Shown piece after piece: positions 6,051 through 14,145 of a DNA stretch of 22,903 nucleotides. The notes below the pieces were generated by a model. It was not told where the DNA came from, did no database searches, and saw nothing but the letters and a program-made list of their open reading frames with translations. Origin of the DNA: a virus; the IMG/VR virus record IMGVR_UViG_3300020428_000094, positions 1 to 22,903 of that record; one strand, 5' to 3'. The translations under genes were made by a program, and so were the position numbers. The first letter of the stretch is position 1. Every line of letters starts with the position of its first letter.

Positions 6051-9000
6051 CTATACCCCTAAGCCATAACCCGCACAATGCCAAGTCACATTTTTATTAA
6101 TCGCAGCCCCACTTGAGTTCTTAATCGTGAAAGAGAACCCTGACGCTGTAACGCTTGGCCCATCTATATAATCACCACTACTTAGATTATTTACTGAAAT
6201 TGAGACAGATGGAAGATAAGCATTAACGCCCCCAAGTCCGCTTGTTCCCACGAAGAACGGCTTACTAAAGTTAATTGTCTTAGCCCCTGCCCCACTAGCA
6301 ACAGCCGCCACGCTTTGTTCTTGTCTTCTCTTTAATGTTGCTGAATAGCCCAATTCTTTTACTCTTATATTCTCGTCAGTATCAGCAGAACTAAGAACAG
6401 ATTTAAATTCATATCCTCTAGCTTTATGTGTTCCATTTGCGAACTCTTGCCATGCGCTCCAAGTAGGTGAACCACTAGCAGGATCGTTATCAGTCGTTCT
6501 TACATAGATCTTTGCGTCAACATTAGAAGGATTTGCCCCGTCAAAATCAGGCCATGTATCACAAAGCGCTGCACGACTATCAAATAAATCATCTGGTAAA
6601 TATCCTTCTGTTAATAAGTGCCGTTTTAAATCAAGAGAATAAACAGCGCCTAGATCTAATTGATTAGCAAATAGATATGTTCCAGTCGTATCAACATCCC
6701 CGATAATATCCCAGTTAGCAACAGCATCTACATCTGTAATTGCATCAAAACTATTTTCACCCTCAAGGGTTATGCAATCGTTCCCAGCGTCATAGTAAAC
6801 ATTAGTTTTTGCACCTGTAAAAGGTGTTGGGCTAATTGAATCTTCCCGTTGTGTAAAGACCCCTAAAGATGTTGTCGCATCAGGCAAATCAACAATAACT
6901 GAAGTTGCATTAGTGCTTTCCCTGTTTCCATCATCAACAGCTTTAACAAAAATCTCGCCTTCTACTAATGGAACTATTGCTTGGCTAGCAGAACCGCTAA
7001 TAGCTGGAATTAGACTTGTTGCTTTAGACCAAATTGCATTGCCTGACGTATCAGAAGAATGTCTGATTTCTATCTTTCCTGAAAGTTTTACATCTAACTC
7101 TGCTGATTGATCCCAACGTAAGCGACCTGTATTAGAACTAACCGCTTCAAAAGTTAAGTTTGCAATATCAGCAGGAACAGCAGTTTTACCAACAGCAGAG
7201 AAACTAACTGTTGAAGGATTAGCAGAAGGTTTTAAAGCGTTATTTAAAGTAAATACCCTGAAATCATATATCCCATCTGAAGTATCTAAAATTTCATAAT
7301 CAGACCCATAGGCTGTATCTTGTATCCAGTTTCCATTATCTTTTTTCCACTGAACACGATAATTTGTGGCACCTGAAACAGGAGTCCAACTTGCAATAAT
7401 TTTTGCTTTGGCCTGATTATTAATATTGACAATTTGCTCTATAGCCTGAAGGTTGCCCGGTGGACTCAATATTTGATTAAGGATAGAGACAGTACGAGTT
7501 GGCAGAGTTGCGCCATCTTCTACATATGCGTATTTACCAGAGTTATAAGCAAGGGCCGTTATTTGATACCCGCTTTCATCTACTTCTGAAATGCTTACTA
7601 CCCGCCATTGGCTTGTTTGAACTGTGTCATTTGATAGGGTCCATACAGAATTTACATTTGGAGCCACAGAGAAAGCAGAACTAACAGTAATAACAGCACC
7701 AACAATAGAAGTAACTGTTTTTGCTTCTACTGAGCCATCAGGTAAAACAACAGAAAGTATTGGGTTATTTGTTGCATCTAAGTCTGTCTGATCTGTATTA
7801 TCTACCGTTACTTGTGTTGTTGTAGCTGCGTTAATCCTGCCGCCTCTTCTTAATCCACTTCTAACAGGATCAGCAACGTCTATTACATCACCGGGCGCAA
7901 TTGTGCAGGTTTCTATAGTCGATGTAAAAGTAATAGTTTCAGTTTCATTAAAGAGGGTGTAGAGCATCCACTTTCCAAGCCTTGAAGCTTGCCCCCTTGA
8001 AGTACACCCAAAGGCTTTTATATTTTTCTGAATAATTCCAAACTTAGCTTGATAATTTGTATCTCCTACTTCTTCCCAATCTATTTCTTGTGTTTCATTA
8101 TCGAAGTAAGAAACATTAACTTGAGTTGCTCTTGTCTTTACACTTGAACCGCTATAAACAAAACCGCCTTCTGTTACATTTGCAAGGGTGAATAAATAAG
8201 TTGAATCTTTTGGTGCGTCCTGACTAATTGTTAATGTTCCATTGGACCAATAGGGCATAACCCGCATTGATGCGCATATATTTTGAATTAATCTATAAGC
8301 GTTAGTTTGTCTTTGAATTGCGCCGTTAAATGTAAACCTTGGTTCTGTTCCACCTAATCCATTATTAATCTGTGCATTGTTATAAACGCTTGCATTATAA
8401 AAATCATATTTAGCAATTTGTGACTCTGTTATATGAGAACCAAATCCATATCTTTCATTAATTAAAAGGTCGTAAAGTATCCAAGCGGGACAGCAATGTG
8501 ATTCTTTATCTGCTTTAAAAGTACCATTCCATGAACCACTAAAAGTTAAAGATCCATCACTTTGTACTGTTGAATTAACTGGAATTTTTGTTTTTATGCC
8601 CCTGACCTTATATGAACGCCTTGGGATCTGTGGGAATTGCTCCGCATCAAACCTTAATGCTACATGTGCTGTATTGGGATAGGCTCTCTGTTCGTCAATA
8701 ATTTCTGTGTATGTTGTCCACTGAAAGGAATTGTGTAGCTTTGCATCTGTACTATCTGCGGTGTTACGAACCACACGAACATCAACAGGATAAGCACCCG
8801 TTAAGGTGACCCTGTAATCTCTAACATAGGTGCTAGATGAACGCCCTTTAACTGTATCTGTAATGGCTGTTGTATAGCCGCCGCTATTATGTTGAATCTG
8901 AATACTTAAAGAAACTTCTGCCCCGTTTATATCTCCATTAGATTCATATTTTTCTAACCGTGGGAAAGCAACAGTAACCCTAACAGCATTAACATCCGTA

Positions 9001-9398
9001 TTGGTAATTGACCTTGTAACAGGCGAACCATTTTCAACAACAACTCCTACAGATTTTTCTGTTTCTATATCAGCGATGCCGGGAATAAATGTTTGACTAG
9101 CAGTCCCAAAACGAGGGGTAAAGCCAACATCTCTAAAGTTATAATCTGTGTCCTGTGGGTTGGTTGGATCAGCAGAAGATGTAAGTATTTGAGTTCCATT
9201 TAAGTAAATATCTTTTAATGCTGCTGTGTTGTAGTTTGTTGTGCCTTGCGTATAACCATCAGCAGAAGGAAAGCCCCCTTGTTCCCCTTCTCCCAATACG
9301 TCAACATAGGTTGCAAACTGCTTACTTCCTAGCCGATCCTTTGGCAGCGTTGGGTCAGTGATTTTTGTCACTTGAGCAATAAGGCCTTGTCCCCACAT
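6051..9398 (-). CDS. J: Tail tip attachment / host-specificity protein, lambda gpJ-like
   Basis: The 1115-aa protein follows the gpI homologue by 2 bases, as J follows I in lambda, and is close to lambda gpJ in length (1132 aa). The N-terminus (GSKQFATYVDVLGEGEQGGF) and the next about 500 residues match the hub/insertion region of the family, including ICASMRVMPYWSNGTLTISQ. Two fibronectin type III-like domains start near residues 647 and 745 (IIASWTPVSGATNYRVQWKK; LRWDQSAELDVKLSGKIEIR). The last about 280 residues form a beta-rich section ending NKNVTWHCAGYGLGV. The family makes the trimeric tail-tip spike that binds the host receptor and passes DNA. The C-terminal receptor-binding part is not recognisably lambda-like and should fit this phage's own host. 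Confidence 0.88.
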   Translation of the reverse strand: MWGQGLIAQVTKITDPTLPKDRLGSKQFATYVDVLGEGEQGGFPSADGYTQGTTNYNTAALKDIYLNGTQILTSSADPTNPQDTDYNFRDVGFTPRFGTASQTFIPGIADIETEKSVGVVVENGSPVTRSITNTDVNAVRVTVAFPRLEKYESNGDINGAEVSLSIQIQHNSGGYTTAITDTVKGRSSSTYVRDYRVTLTGAYPVDVRVVRNTADSTDAKLHNSFQWTTYTEIIDEQRAYPNTAHVALRFDAEQFPQIPRRSYKVRGIKTKIPVNSTVQSDGSLTFSGSWNGTFKADKESHCCPAWILYDLLINERYGFGSHITESQIAKYDFYNASVYNNAQINNGLGGTEPRFTFNGAIQRQTNAYRLIQNICASMRVMPYWSNGTLTISQDAPKDSTYLFTLANVTEGGFVYSGSSVKTRATQVNVSYFDNETQEIDWEEVGDTNYQAKFGIIQKNIKAFGCTSRGQASRLGKWMLYTLFNETETITFTSTIETCTIAPGDVIDVADPVRSGLRRGGRINAATTTQVTVDNTDQTDLDATNNPILSVVLPDGSVEAKTVTSIVGAVITVSSAFSVAPNVNSVWTLSNDTVQTSQWRVVSISEVDESGYQITALAYNSGKYAYVEDGATLPTRTVSILNQILSPPGNLQAIEQIVNINNQAKAKIIASWTPVSGATNYRVQWKKDNGNWIQDTAYGSDYEILDTSDGIYDFRVFTLNNALKPSANPSTVSFSAVGKTAVPADIANLTFEAVSSNTGRLRWDQSAELDVKLSGKIEIRHSSDTSGNAIWSKATSLIPAISGSASQAIVPLVEGEIFVKAVDDGNRESTNATSVIVDLPDATTSLGVFTQREDSISPTPFTGAKTNVYYDAGNDCITLEGENSFDAITDVDAVANWDIIGDVDTTGTYLFANQLDLGAVYSLDLKRHLLTEGYLPDDLFDSRAALCDTWPDFDGANPSNVDAKIYVRTTDNDPASGSPTWSAWQEFANGTHKARGYEFKSVLSSADTDENIRVKELGYSATLKRRQEQSVAAVASGAGAKTINFSKPFFVGTSGLGGVNAYLPSVSISVNNLSSGDYIDGPSVTASGFSFTIKNSSGAAINKNVTWHCAGYGLGV

Positions 9399-9400
9399 AG

Positions 9401-10051
9401 TTAAGCAGTTCCCTCAACTTGTACTGTATCGACTCCATTACTAACGATAACGGAACCTACTATGACTTCATATCCATAAACCAAACTTACAGGTATTCCA
9501 GATCTTGAAACGTTTTGAACACCGCTAAAGGAATAATTACTTTGTGGATCAATTGAGTTTTCACCTGCGCCGGGCATTTCTGGCAACTCAGGTTGAGGCG
9601 TAAGCATTTCTGCAACACCGCCAAAAGCTAAAGCAGTTCCTACCCCTGCCATGATAGTTGCACCGACACCGCCAATAATTGCCGCCGAACCACCTCCAGC
9701 CGTAACCAACCCGCCTAAATAAGTTGCTCCAACAGGGCCAAGCATTATTGCACCTGCAACCAAAGCCACGCCTGCAACAAATTTCCAAGCCCCCTTAGCC
9801 CCAACCATTACCGGAACAATCTTTATTTCTTCTGTCTGACCTATAGGATCATTTATTTCATCAATATCAAAATCACGTTCACCAATAATTACTTTGTAAT
9901 GCTGCTTAGACATATGGCCTTTGATCTCAGGCCAATTTGCTTTTAGAAAGCTCATTACATCGGCAATACTTCTTACATCAGCTTCAAAAACACCGTTATC
10001 CCATTTAAGGAATTTTTTTAACCGTCCGTAGACTTTAATTCTTTTAAGCAT
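9401..10051 (-). CDS. I: Tail assembly protein, lambda gpI-like (beta-grasp N-terminus)
   Basis: In this 216-aa protein, residues 1-82 have the beta-grasp (ubiquitin-like) layout of gpI: RIKVYGRLKKFL, a central helix DVMSFLKANWPEI, then YKVIIGERDFD and EIKIVPVM. Residues 86-150 are a Gly/Ala-rich hydrophobic stretch able to form one or more membrane-active helices. The C-terminal segment (SFSGVQNVSRSGIPVSLVYG, then EVIVGSVIVSNG) is shared by the family. AAGGAGGT at 10058-10065, 6 bases before ATG 10051, sets the start. It overlaps the gpK gene by 8 bases and lies just before gpJ. In lambda, gpI is needed for tail-tip assembly but is not in the finished tail; the same role is inferred here. 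Confidence 0.85.
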   Translation of the reverse strand: MLKRIKVYGRLKKFLKWDNGVFEADVRSIADVMSFLKANWPEIKGHMSKQHYKVIIGERDFDIDEINDPIGQTEEIKIVPVMVGAKGAWKFVAGVALVAGAIMLGPVGATYLGGLVTAGGGSAAIIGGVGATIMAGVGTALAFGGVAEMLTPQPELPEMPGAGENSIDPQSNYSFSGVQNVSRSGIPVSLVYGYEVIVGSVIVSNGVDTVQVEGTA

Positions 10052-10736
10052 GGCGATACCTCCTTACTGTTGATTCTATTAGGTATGGGCCGTAAAGATC
10101 ACGGCTGCTTAATCTCCCGTACATGTGATGAATCACTTTTTGATCTCCTATATATACAGAAACATGGTCAGGACATGGCCCTTTAAATTTATGCAGTAAA
10201 AGATCGCCTACCTGTATTTCATCATCAACAAGAATAAAATTACTTTTAGGGATTAAACGCTCAAAAATCCCATTGGTCAAAATTTCTTCTGATCTTTTAG
10301 GCCGTTCCCAGTTTTTCACCTCCAACCCTTTCTCCGCAAAATAGTCAATCACAAGGGTCCAACAATCCGCAGATTTCCAAGTCCATTTTCTTCCTAATAA
10401 AGGCGCTTTATATCCAGACGGTTCAAAATAATTCCATTGCTCAGTTTCAGGATTACAAATATAAAAAGGCAAGTCGATATATTCACAACTAGCTAAATCA
10501 ACAGGACTTGGATCAGTAGAACAATCGGGGTGACTATGAACAATCGCTATTGGTTCGCCTTCTTCTTCTGCAAAAACCCAATCATCAGGATCAATACAAA
10601 AACCCTCTATGGGATCTTCTGCAATATTCCTACAAGCAAAATATTTTTCACGACCTTTCACAACTGCCAAAATCCCGCAAGCCTCTATAGGTTGTTGTTG
10701 CCTTGCATGTTCTAAAGCTTCTTTTTTCCAATCCAT
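10044..10736 (-). CDS. K: Tail assembly peptidase, lambda gpK-like (JAMM + NlpC/P60)
   Basis: This 230-aa protein has two domains. Residues 1-105 form a JAB/MPN (JAMM) domain with the full metal site: Glu18 in EACGIL, then H67-S-H69-P, Ser77 and Asp80 in the H-x-H-x7-S-x2-D pattern. Residues 115-230 form an NlpC/P60 cysteine peptidase with candidate catalytic Cys125 (ADCWTL), His191 (DHVSVYIGD) and His203 or His204. Both active sites therefore look intact. In lambda-like phages gpK acts in tail-tip assembly; the NlpC/P60 half may cut peptidoglycan peptides during entry, and the JAMM half may process a beta-grasp partner. It shares one base with the gpL stop codon (TGATG) and overlaps gpI, which carries the beta-grasp fold. 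Confidence 0.9.
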   Translation of the reverse strand: MDWKKEALEHARQQQPIEACGILAVVKGREKYFACRNIAEDPIEGFCIDPDDWVFAEEEGEPIAIVHSHPDCSTDPSPVDLASCEYIDLPFYICNPETEQWNYFEPSGYKAPLLGRKWTWKSADCWTLVIDYFAEKGLEVKNWERPKRSEEILTNGIFERLIPKSNFILVDDEIQVGDLLLHKFKGPCPDHVSVYIGDQKVIHHMYGRLSSRDLYGPYLIESTVRRYRHA

Positions 10737-11314
10737 CAGCCAACAAAAGTACCAACGCCGGGAAAGTCTGCCCTTGTAATTAAACGCTTAGGAGCTTTAG
10801 GCCCATAAGAAAGATCAAAGGCTGTTGCACATTCCCATTCAACAATGTCTCTATTCTCTGTAACCTTGCGATCTAAATGAAAAATTTCTTGGGGGAGTTC
10901 ACTGGTTGGGTCTGGAGTACCAAAAGGGTTTGTGCCTGTACTCCAATTTGCAGCGTCTAAGTATCGGGCCAAAGTGCGTATTCTGACTAATTTAGAACCG
11001 CCTAGATCGACTCCAGTTGTCACTTCATTTGTATTGAGCATTAAAGCTGTTAATAGTCCAAAAGCATTAGAAGCAACTAACCGAGGTCTAGGTAATGAAC
11101 CTTTGCCGCTTTGTTGAAAGCCCGTACATTCAATTGGATAACGTGTATAGCTATTACCTGCCCAAATCACCTCGCCATTATTATTAGGACTAGAACCGTT
11201 ATGAAATCTATATACGTCAGTTGATCCATGAAGCGTAGTATCTAGGGTCAAAGTAAAAAGCTCAATAACTGAACTTGGATTAATTTTTTGTAGTTCAGAT
11301 ACAGGAACAGCCAT
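10736..11314 (-). CDS. L: Minor tail protein, lambda gpL-like, short form
   Basis: The 192-aa protein begins as gpL proteins do (SELQKINPSSVIELFTLTLD) and keeps the family core: FHNG, VIWAGNSYTRYPIECTGF, GLLTALML, VRIRTLARYLDAANW and the DRKVTENRDIVEWECATAFD strand. It sits between gpM and gpK as in lambda, sharing its start with the gpM stop (TAATG). Lambda gpL is 232 aa and its C-terminal domain binds an iron-sulphur cluster through cysteines. Here the C-terminus is short (KAPKRLITRADFPGVGTFVG) and the whole protein has only two cysteines, both in the core. The cluster domain therefore seems absent. The role in tail-tip assembly next to gpM is inferred. Confidence 0.82.
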   Translation of the reverse strand: MAVPVSELQKINPSSVIELFTLTLDTTLHGSTDVYRFHNGSSPNNNGEVIWAGNSYTRYPIECTGFQQSGKGSLPRPRLVASNAFGLLTALMLNTNEVTTGVDLGGSKLVRIRTLARYLDAANWSTGTNPFGTPDPTSELPQEIFHLDRKVTENRDIVEWECATAFDLSYGPKAPKRLITRADFPGVGTFVG

Positions 11315-11649
11315 TAGGGTTCAAAGACTTGGCGAAAAGTTGCTGTAATGGTTGATCTAGCTGCTACCGCCTTATTCATTGACCAATTTTCACAAACATA
11401 TTTTCCAGCGCTCCCCCTTGGTGGAGTCCAATCAAATGATTCTGTTCCTTTTCTAGCTTCTAAGAAAGTCAAAATATTATCCCTTTCTGTGTTGTCTCTA
11501 TTAGCAAAGGTGAGACTCCATTCTTTCGGGTCACGTTGCAGGCCAAATTGGATTCTATGCTCATAGCCTTCCCCAAGTCTTACGACTCTTTTAATAGGGT
11601 TGCTGCTTTCATCAGCAGGAAAAGATGGGGTGTAAGTAAAGGTAGCCAT
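11314..11649 (-). CDS. M: Minor tail protein, lambda gpM-like
   Basis: The 111-aa protein matches the gpM family in length (lambda gpM is 109 aa) and pattern. It has FTYTPSFPADESSNPIKRVV, GEGYEHRIQFGL, a W-S-L-T-F strand, the helix TERDNILTFLEARKG, and the FDWTPPRGSAGKYVCENWSM block where lambda-type proteins have an aromatic-rich turn. It lies directly after the tape measure gene (2-base gap) and before gpL, the lambda order. gpM acts at the tail tip in the assembly initiator around the tape measure protein. Confidence 0.87.
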   Translation of the reverse strand: MATFTYTPSFPADESSNPIKRVVRLGEGYEHRIQFGLQRDPKEWSLTFANRDNTERDNILTFLEARKGTESFDWTPPRGSAGKYVCENWSMNKAVAARSTITATFRQVFEP

Positions 11650-11651
11650 AA

Positions 11652-13424
11652 TTAAGCAGGTGCTAAAAGTCCTCCGGGTCTTTGCTCTTTAATAATCGTA
11701 GATTGAACAGCAGCGGCGATTAATTGACCTAACATTTTCCCTTCATTTTCATTTCCTTGTACTTCAGTACCAGAAGCATCAACATTAACAACCACGTTTG
11801 TTCCGCCCCCACCTTCTACGCCTAAAACACCGTTGCGCCTCTTTAAAGGAAGTATTGCTTCAGGTCCGCTTCCTTCTCCCATGATCCCAAATTTCCCAGC
11901 TCCTCCCATTGCAAACATAGTAGGGCTATCGACTACACCACCTTTTGCGTAAGCCGTTAAATGGTTACCACCGCTAAATACATTACCTTTTGCGCTTTTG
12001 GTTGGGCTGAAAATGCCACCTAACAAACTACTAAAAGCACCTGTTAAAGGTTTTGTTATCGACTGTTGAATAGTGATTCTAATCATATCTCTAATAATGC
12101 TATTTGCTAAATCCTTAAATGAAAGCTTGCCCGTCATCACAAAATCAACCAAACTGTCCTCCATTGACTTCAACGACTTCACAACAACATCACCTATTTG
12201 ACCGCCTAAGTCTTCCATTGACCGTGAAAAATCTTTAAGCTTGCCAAGCATCGAGCCACCAAAAGTTTTATCTAATTGAACTTGCAATAAACCAGCTTCT
12301 TTCCTTCCTTCTCTGAAATATTCAGCAGGTGCATTTGATTTTCCACTAAATAACTTATTTATTTTTTCCATATCTCCCTCTAATCTTCCTTCCAATCCTT
12401 CTACAAAATCTTCTCCGTATATCTTCTCCATTCCCCCCTTATATAAATTGACGGCGCCTTCTCCTGCTCCTTTTAAAATATTTCCTGCCCCACCCATCAG
12501 TTTTATTAACCAAGGTGGAACTCTACTAACAATAGAATCAATAGCGTTTTGAATCCTTTTTGCTAAAACTCCAATAGCTCTTAACATTTCATCAAACAAT
12601 CTAATCACCACATAAACAGCCGTTGCAATACCCCTAATGGCTATTTCTATTCCATTAAACAAAGCCGTATAATCATTGTCCGCAGAAAATAATTCTCTAA
12701 AAACTTCAACTATTGCATTTAACGCTGGTAATAAAGCATCTGATAATTGTTTCCTAAACCCATCAAAACCAATCCTCATCATTGTTAATTGGTCGTTAAA
12801 ATATTCTGCATTTTGTGCAAAACCTTCACTAGTGGCATAATTCCATTTATTCATAGCCTCACTACCAGAATTAAGCAAAGGAATTAAACCTGCCCCTTGT
12901 CTACTAAATAACTCCATTGCTAAAGCTGCCTTCGTTGCACCATCAGGCATATCTCTAAATCTGTCAGAGATTTCATTTAAGACTTGTTCAGAGCTTTTAA
13001 AATTTCCTTGTGCATCCCTAACGCTAATACCTAACGCATTAAAAGAATCCTGATAAGTATTAATCCCTTGATCGGCTTCTCTCATTGATTGAGCCAACCG
13101 CCTTAACGCTTTATCAATCGTTACCTGTTCTACCCCTGCTAATTTTCCAGCGTTGACATAAGACTGCAAAGTATCGGCTGCTATCCCTGTTTGACTACTT
13201 AACTTCCCAAAAGCATCTGCTTGATCTATTGCACCTTTTACAAATTTCGTAAATGCTCCCGCCGCTAAAATGACAGCTAACGCTTTAAAAGCAGCCGTTA
13301 GACCACCAACAGCCATCTTTAAATTTTTAACTTTCCCTTGTACTCCTTGCATGGAATTACCCATGCGCTTTATTTGACCTTCCCCGCTTGTCTTGGCAGC
13401 AATGATTATTGGAAACTTAGCCAT
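11652..13424 (-). CDS. H: Tail tape measure protein, lambda gpH-like, short
   Basis: The 590-aa protein follows the two chaperone genes. AAGGAGG at 13436-13442 precedes ATG 13424 by 11 bases, and the start abuts the upstream stop. Residues 1-60 begin with MAKFPIIIAAKTSGEGQIKR and a hydrophobic helix (38-60). Residues about 65-200 contain the family signature (AFGKLSSQTGIAADTLQSYV). Hydrophobic helices near 262-295 could insert in the host membrane. The region near 420-475 (FVMTGKLSFKDLANSIIRDM and ITKPLTGAFSSLLGG) is the C-terminal signature of lambda-type tape measures. The C-terminus is beta-rich and Gly-rich. It sets tail length; at about 0.15 nm per residue it predicts a tail near 90 nm, shorter than lambda's (853-aa gpH). 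This length is an estimate from the family rule. Confidence 0.9.
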   Translation of the reverse strand: MAKFPIIIAAKTSGEGQIKRMGNSMQGVQGKVKNLKMAVGGLTAAFKALAVILAAGAFTKFVKGAIDQADAFGKLSSQTGIAADTLQSYVNAGKLAGVEQVTIDKALRRLAQSMREADQGINTYQDSFNALGISVRDAQGNFKSSEQVLNEISDRFRDMPDGATKAALAMELFSRQGAGLIPLLNSGSEAMNKWNYATSEGFAQNAEYFNDQLTMMRIGFDGFRKQLSDALLPALNAIVEVFRELFSADNDYTALFNGIEIAIRGIATAVYVVIRLFDEMLRAIGVLAKRIQNAIDSIVSRVPPWLIKLMGGAGNILKGAGEGAVNLYKGGMEKIYGEDFVEGLEGRLEGDMEKINKLFSGKSNAPAEYFREGRKEAGLLQVQLDKTFGGSMLGKLKDFSRSMEDLGGQIGDVVVKSLKSMEDSLVDFVMTGKLSFKDLANSIIRDMIRITIQQSITKPLTGAFSSLLGGIFSPTKSAKGNVFSGGNHLTAYAKGGVVDSPTMFAMGGAGKFGIMGEGSGPEAILPLKRRNGVLGVEGGGGTNVVVNVDASGTEVQGNENEGKMLGQLIAAAVQSTIIKEQRPGGLLAPA

Positions 13425-13700
13425 TTATTTTTTAGCCTCCTTATTAATAGCTTCCATAGCTGCTACTTCCATAATTTGAAGACCTTCAAACACAGCTACA
13501 GGATCATCATATTTATACATATCCATAATAGCTAATACGCTTGCATAATTTAAACCAGTTATTCCGCCAAAACTCATATTCCATTGAGTTTGGACACGTA
13601 AAAACATTTCTACAATTTCCCAATTATCAGGCCATACTTCAAAATCTGGTCCCTTTTCTGGCTCAGGTAATGCAATGCCCATCATTGCAGCATCACTCAT
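13425..13700 (-). CDS. T: Tail assembly chaperone frameshift extension (lambda T equivalent, DUF1799-like)
   Basis: This reading frame has the DUF1799 core pattern VWPDNWEIVEMFLRVQTQW, then GGITGLNYASVLAIMDMY, which I recall from tail chaperone extensions. It is open upstream of its first ATG, back to the slippery site at 13757, in the -1 frame relative to the preceding gene. Read through the shift, the extra residues begin LTEAAEYWAAGDKNNTDELM and continue into MSDAAMMG. The fusion would be 224 aa: 114 from the first gene and 110 from this frame. In lambda, gpG and gpGT are made in a fixed ratio and recruit tail tube to the tape measure. The ATG at 13700 has no good ribosome site, so most product is probably the fusion. 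Confidence 0.85.
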   Translation of the reverse strand: MSDAAMMGIALPEPEKGPDFEVWPDNWEIVEMFLRVQTQWNMSFGGITGLNYASVLAIMDMYKYDDPVAVFEGLQIMEVAAMEAINKEAKK

Positions 13701-13728
13701 TAACTCATCTGTATTATTTTTATCCCCA

Positions 13729-13748
13729 GCCGCCCAGTATTCGGCGGC
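13729..13748 (-). promoter_or_regulatory. Stimulatory hairpin of the -1 frameshift
   Basis: On the minus strand GCCGCC (13748-13743) and GGCGGC (13734-13729) form a 6-bp all-GC stem with an 8-base loop. It begins 8 bases after the slippery heptamer, within the usual distance for structures that stall ribosomes and promote slippage. GC-rich runs like this stand out in the AT-rich surroundings. Confidence 0.72.
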
Positions 13749-13753
13749 CTCCG

Positions 13754-14098
13754 TTAGTTTTTTCTTTTGACTCCAGCCATAGAATTAAAGTAAGCAGTTG
13801 CAATAGCAGTTGCTACTAAAGGGATATCTATTAATTGATTTAAGGTTGATTGAGAAAATTTAACAGGGTTGCCGTCATCATCATCAATATTTGTCCAACC
13901 TACTAAAACTTCTCTTACTAAATCAGCATCCGTTATTTCTTCCTCTTGAATTAGTTGGCCCATTTCACGAATACGGGATTGAGTCACCCTTTTAAATTCA
14001 CCATCAAAAGTTTGCCTATCATGCCTGCCACCATCAACAGGAATATCAATAACTACAGGCCATTGATAAGTGTCACTTTGCTTTAAAGTAAAAGCCAT
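13754..14098 (-). CDS. G: Tail assembly chaperone, lambda gpG-like
   Basis: The 114-aa protein lies between tail tube and tape measure, the place of lambda G. It begins with a beta-rich part (MAFTLKQSDTYQWPVVIDIP) and continues with helices (FKRVTQSRIREMGQLIQEEE, ADLVREVLVGWTNIDDDD) and a conserved-looking FSQSTLNQLIDIPLVATAIA helix. It ends ...GVKRKN. The last codons AGA AAA AAC overlap the slippery sequence A AAA AAC directly before TAA, so a share of ribosomes should shift to the -1 frame and add the downstream domain. Known chaperones of this kind coat the tape measure and recruit tail tube subunits and are absent from the virion. No ribosome site is evident before ATG 14098. Confidence 0.86.
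   Translation of the reverse strand: MAFTLKQSDTYQWPVVIDIPVDGGRHDRQTFDGEFKRVTQSRIREMGQLIQEEEITDADLVREVLVGWTNIDDDDGNPVKFSQSTLNQLIDIPLVATAIATAYFNSMAGVKRKN
13757..13763 (-). other. Programmed -1 ribosomal frameshift site (slippery A AAA AAC)
   Basis: In the zero frame the minus strand reads AGA AAA AAC TAA. The heptamer A-AAA-AAC fits X-XXY-YYZ, so both tRNAs can re-pair after a one-base backward slip. The -1 frame then reads CTA ACG GAG GCC and stays open through the downstream DUF1799-like frame. The zero-frame stop directly follows the slip site. The hairpin at 13729-13748 lies 8 bases downstream. Confidence 0.85.
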
Positions 14099-14124
14099 TA
14101 AATTTGCTACGTCTAAATAGTAAT

Positions 14125-14145
14125 GTAAGCCGAGCTTACGTTTTT
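14125..14145. terminator. Hairpin after tail tube gene; weak terminator or attenuator
   Basis: The 56-bp gap between tail tube and chaperone genes holds GTAAGC-CGA-GCTTAC (14125-14139), a 6-bp stem with a 3-base loop. On the plus strand it is followed by GTTTTT, which looks like an intrinsic terminator for antisense transcripts. On the minus strand, the coding direction here, it is followed by ATTACTATTT, a weak tract. It could lower expression of the chaperones and tape measure relative to tail tube, or stabilise the 3' end of tail tube mRNA. Confidence 0.4.

Noticed and set aside
9588-9788. Minus-strand ORF rich in Cys, Gly, Arg and Trp
   Set aside because: It is an alternative frame of the Gly/Ala-rich hydrophobic stretch of the gpI gene; the odd composition follows from GC-rich codons there.
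10044-10736. JAMM plus beta-grasp pair as an anti-phage ubiquitin-like conjugation system
   Set aside because: No E1- or E2-like gene is present, and both genes lie exactly in the lambda K and I positions with an NlpC/P60 fusion, so a tail-assembly role fits better.
13425-13700. DUF1799-like frame as an independently started gene
   Set aside because: The frame is open upstream to a canonical slippery site and the ATG at 13700 has no ribosome site; frameshift expression explains it better.
13541-13819. Plus-strand ORF of 92 aa over the frameshift region
   Set aside because: It is antisense to the chaperone fusion, whose frames, slippery site and hairpin explain the sequence.
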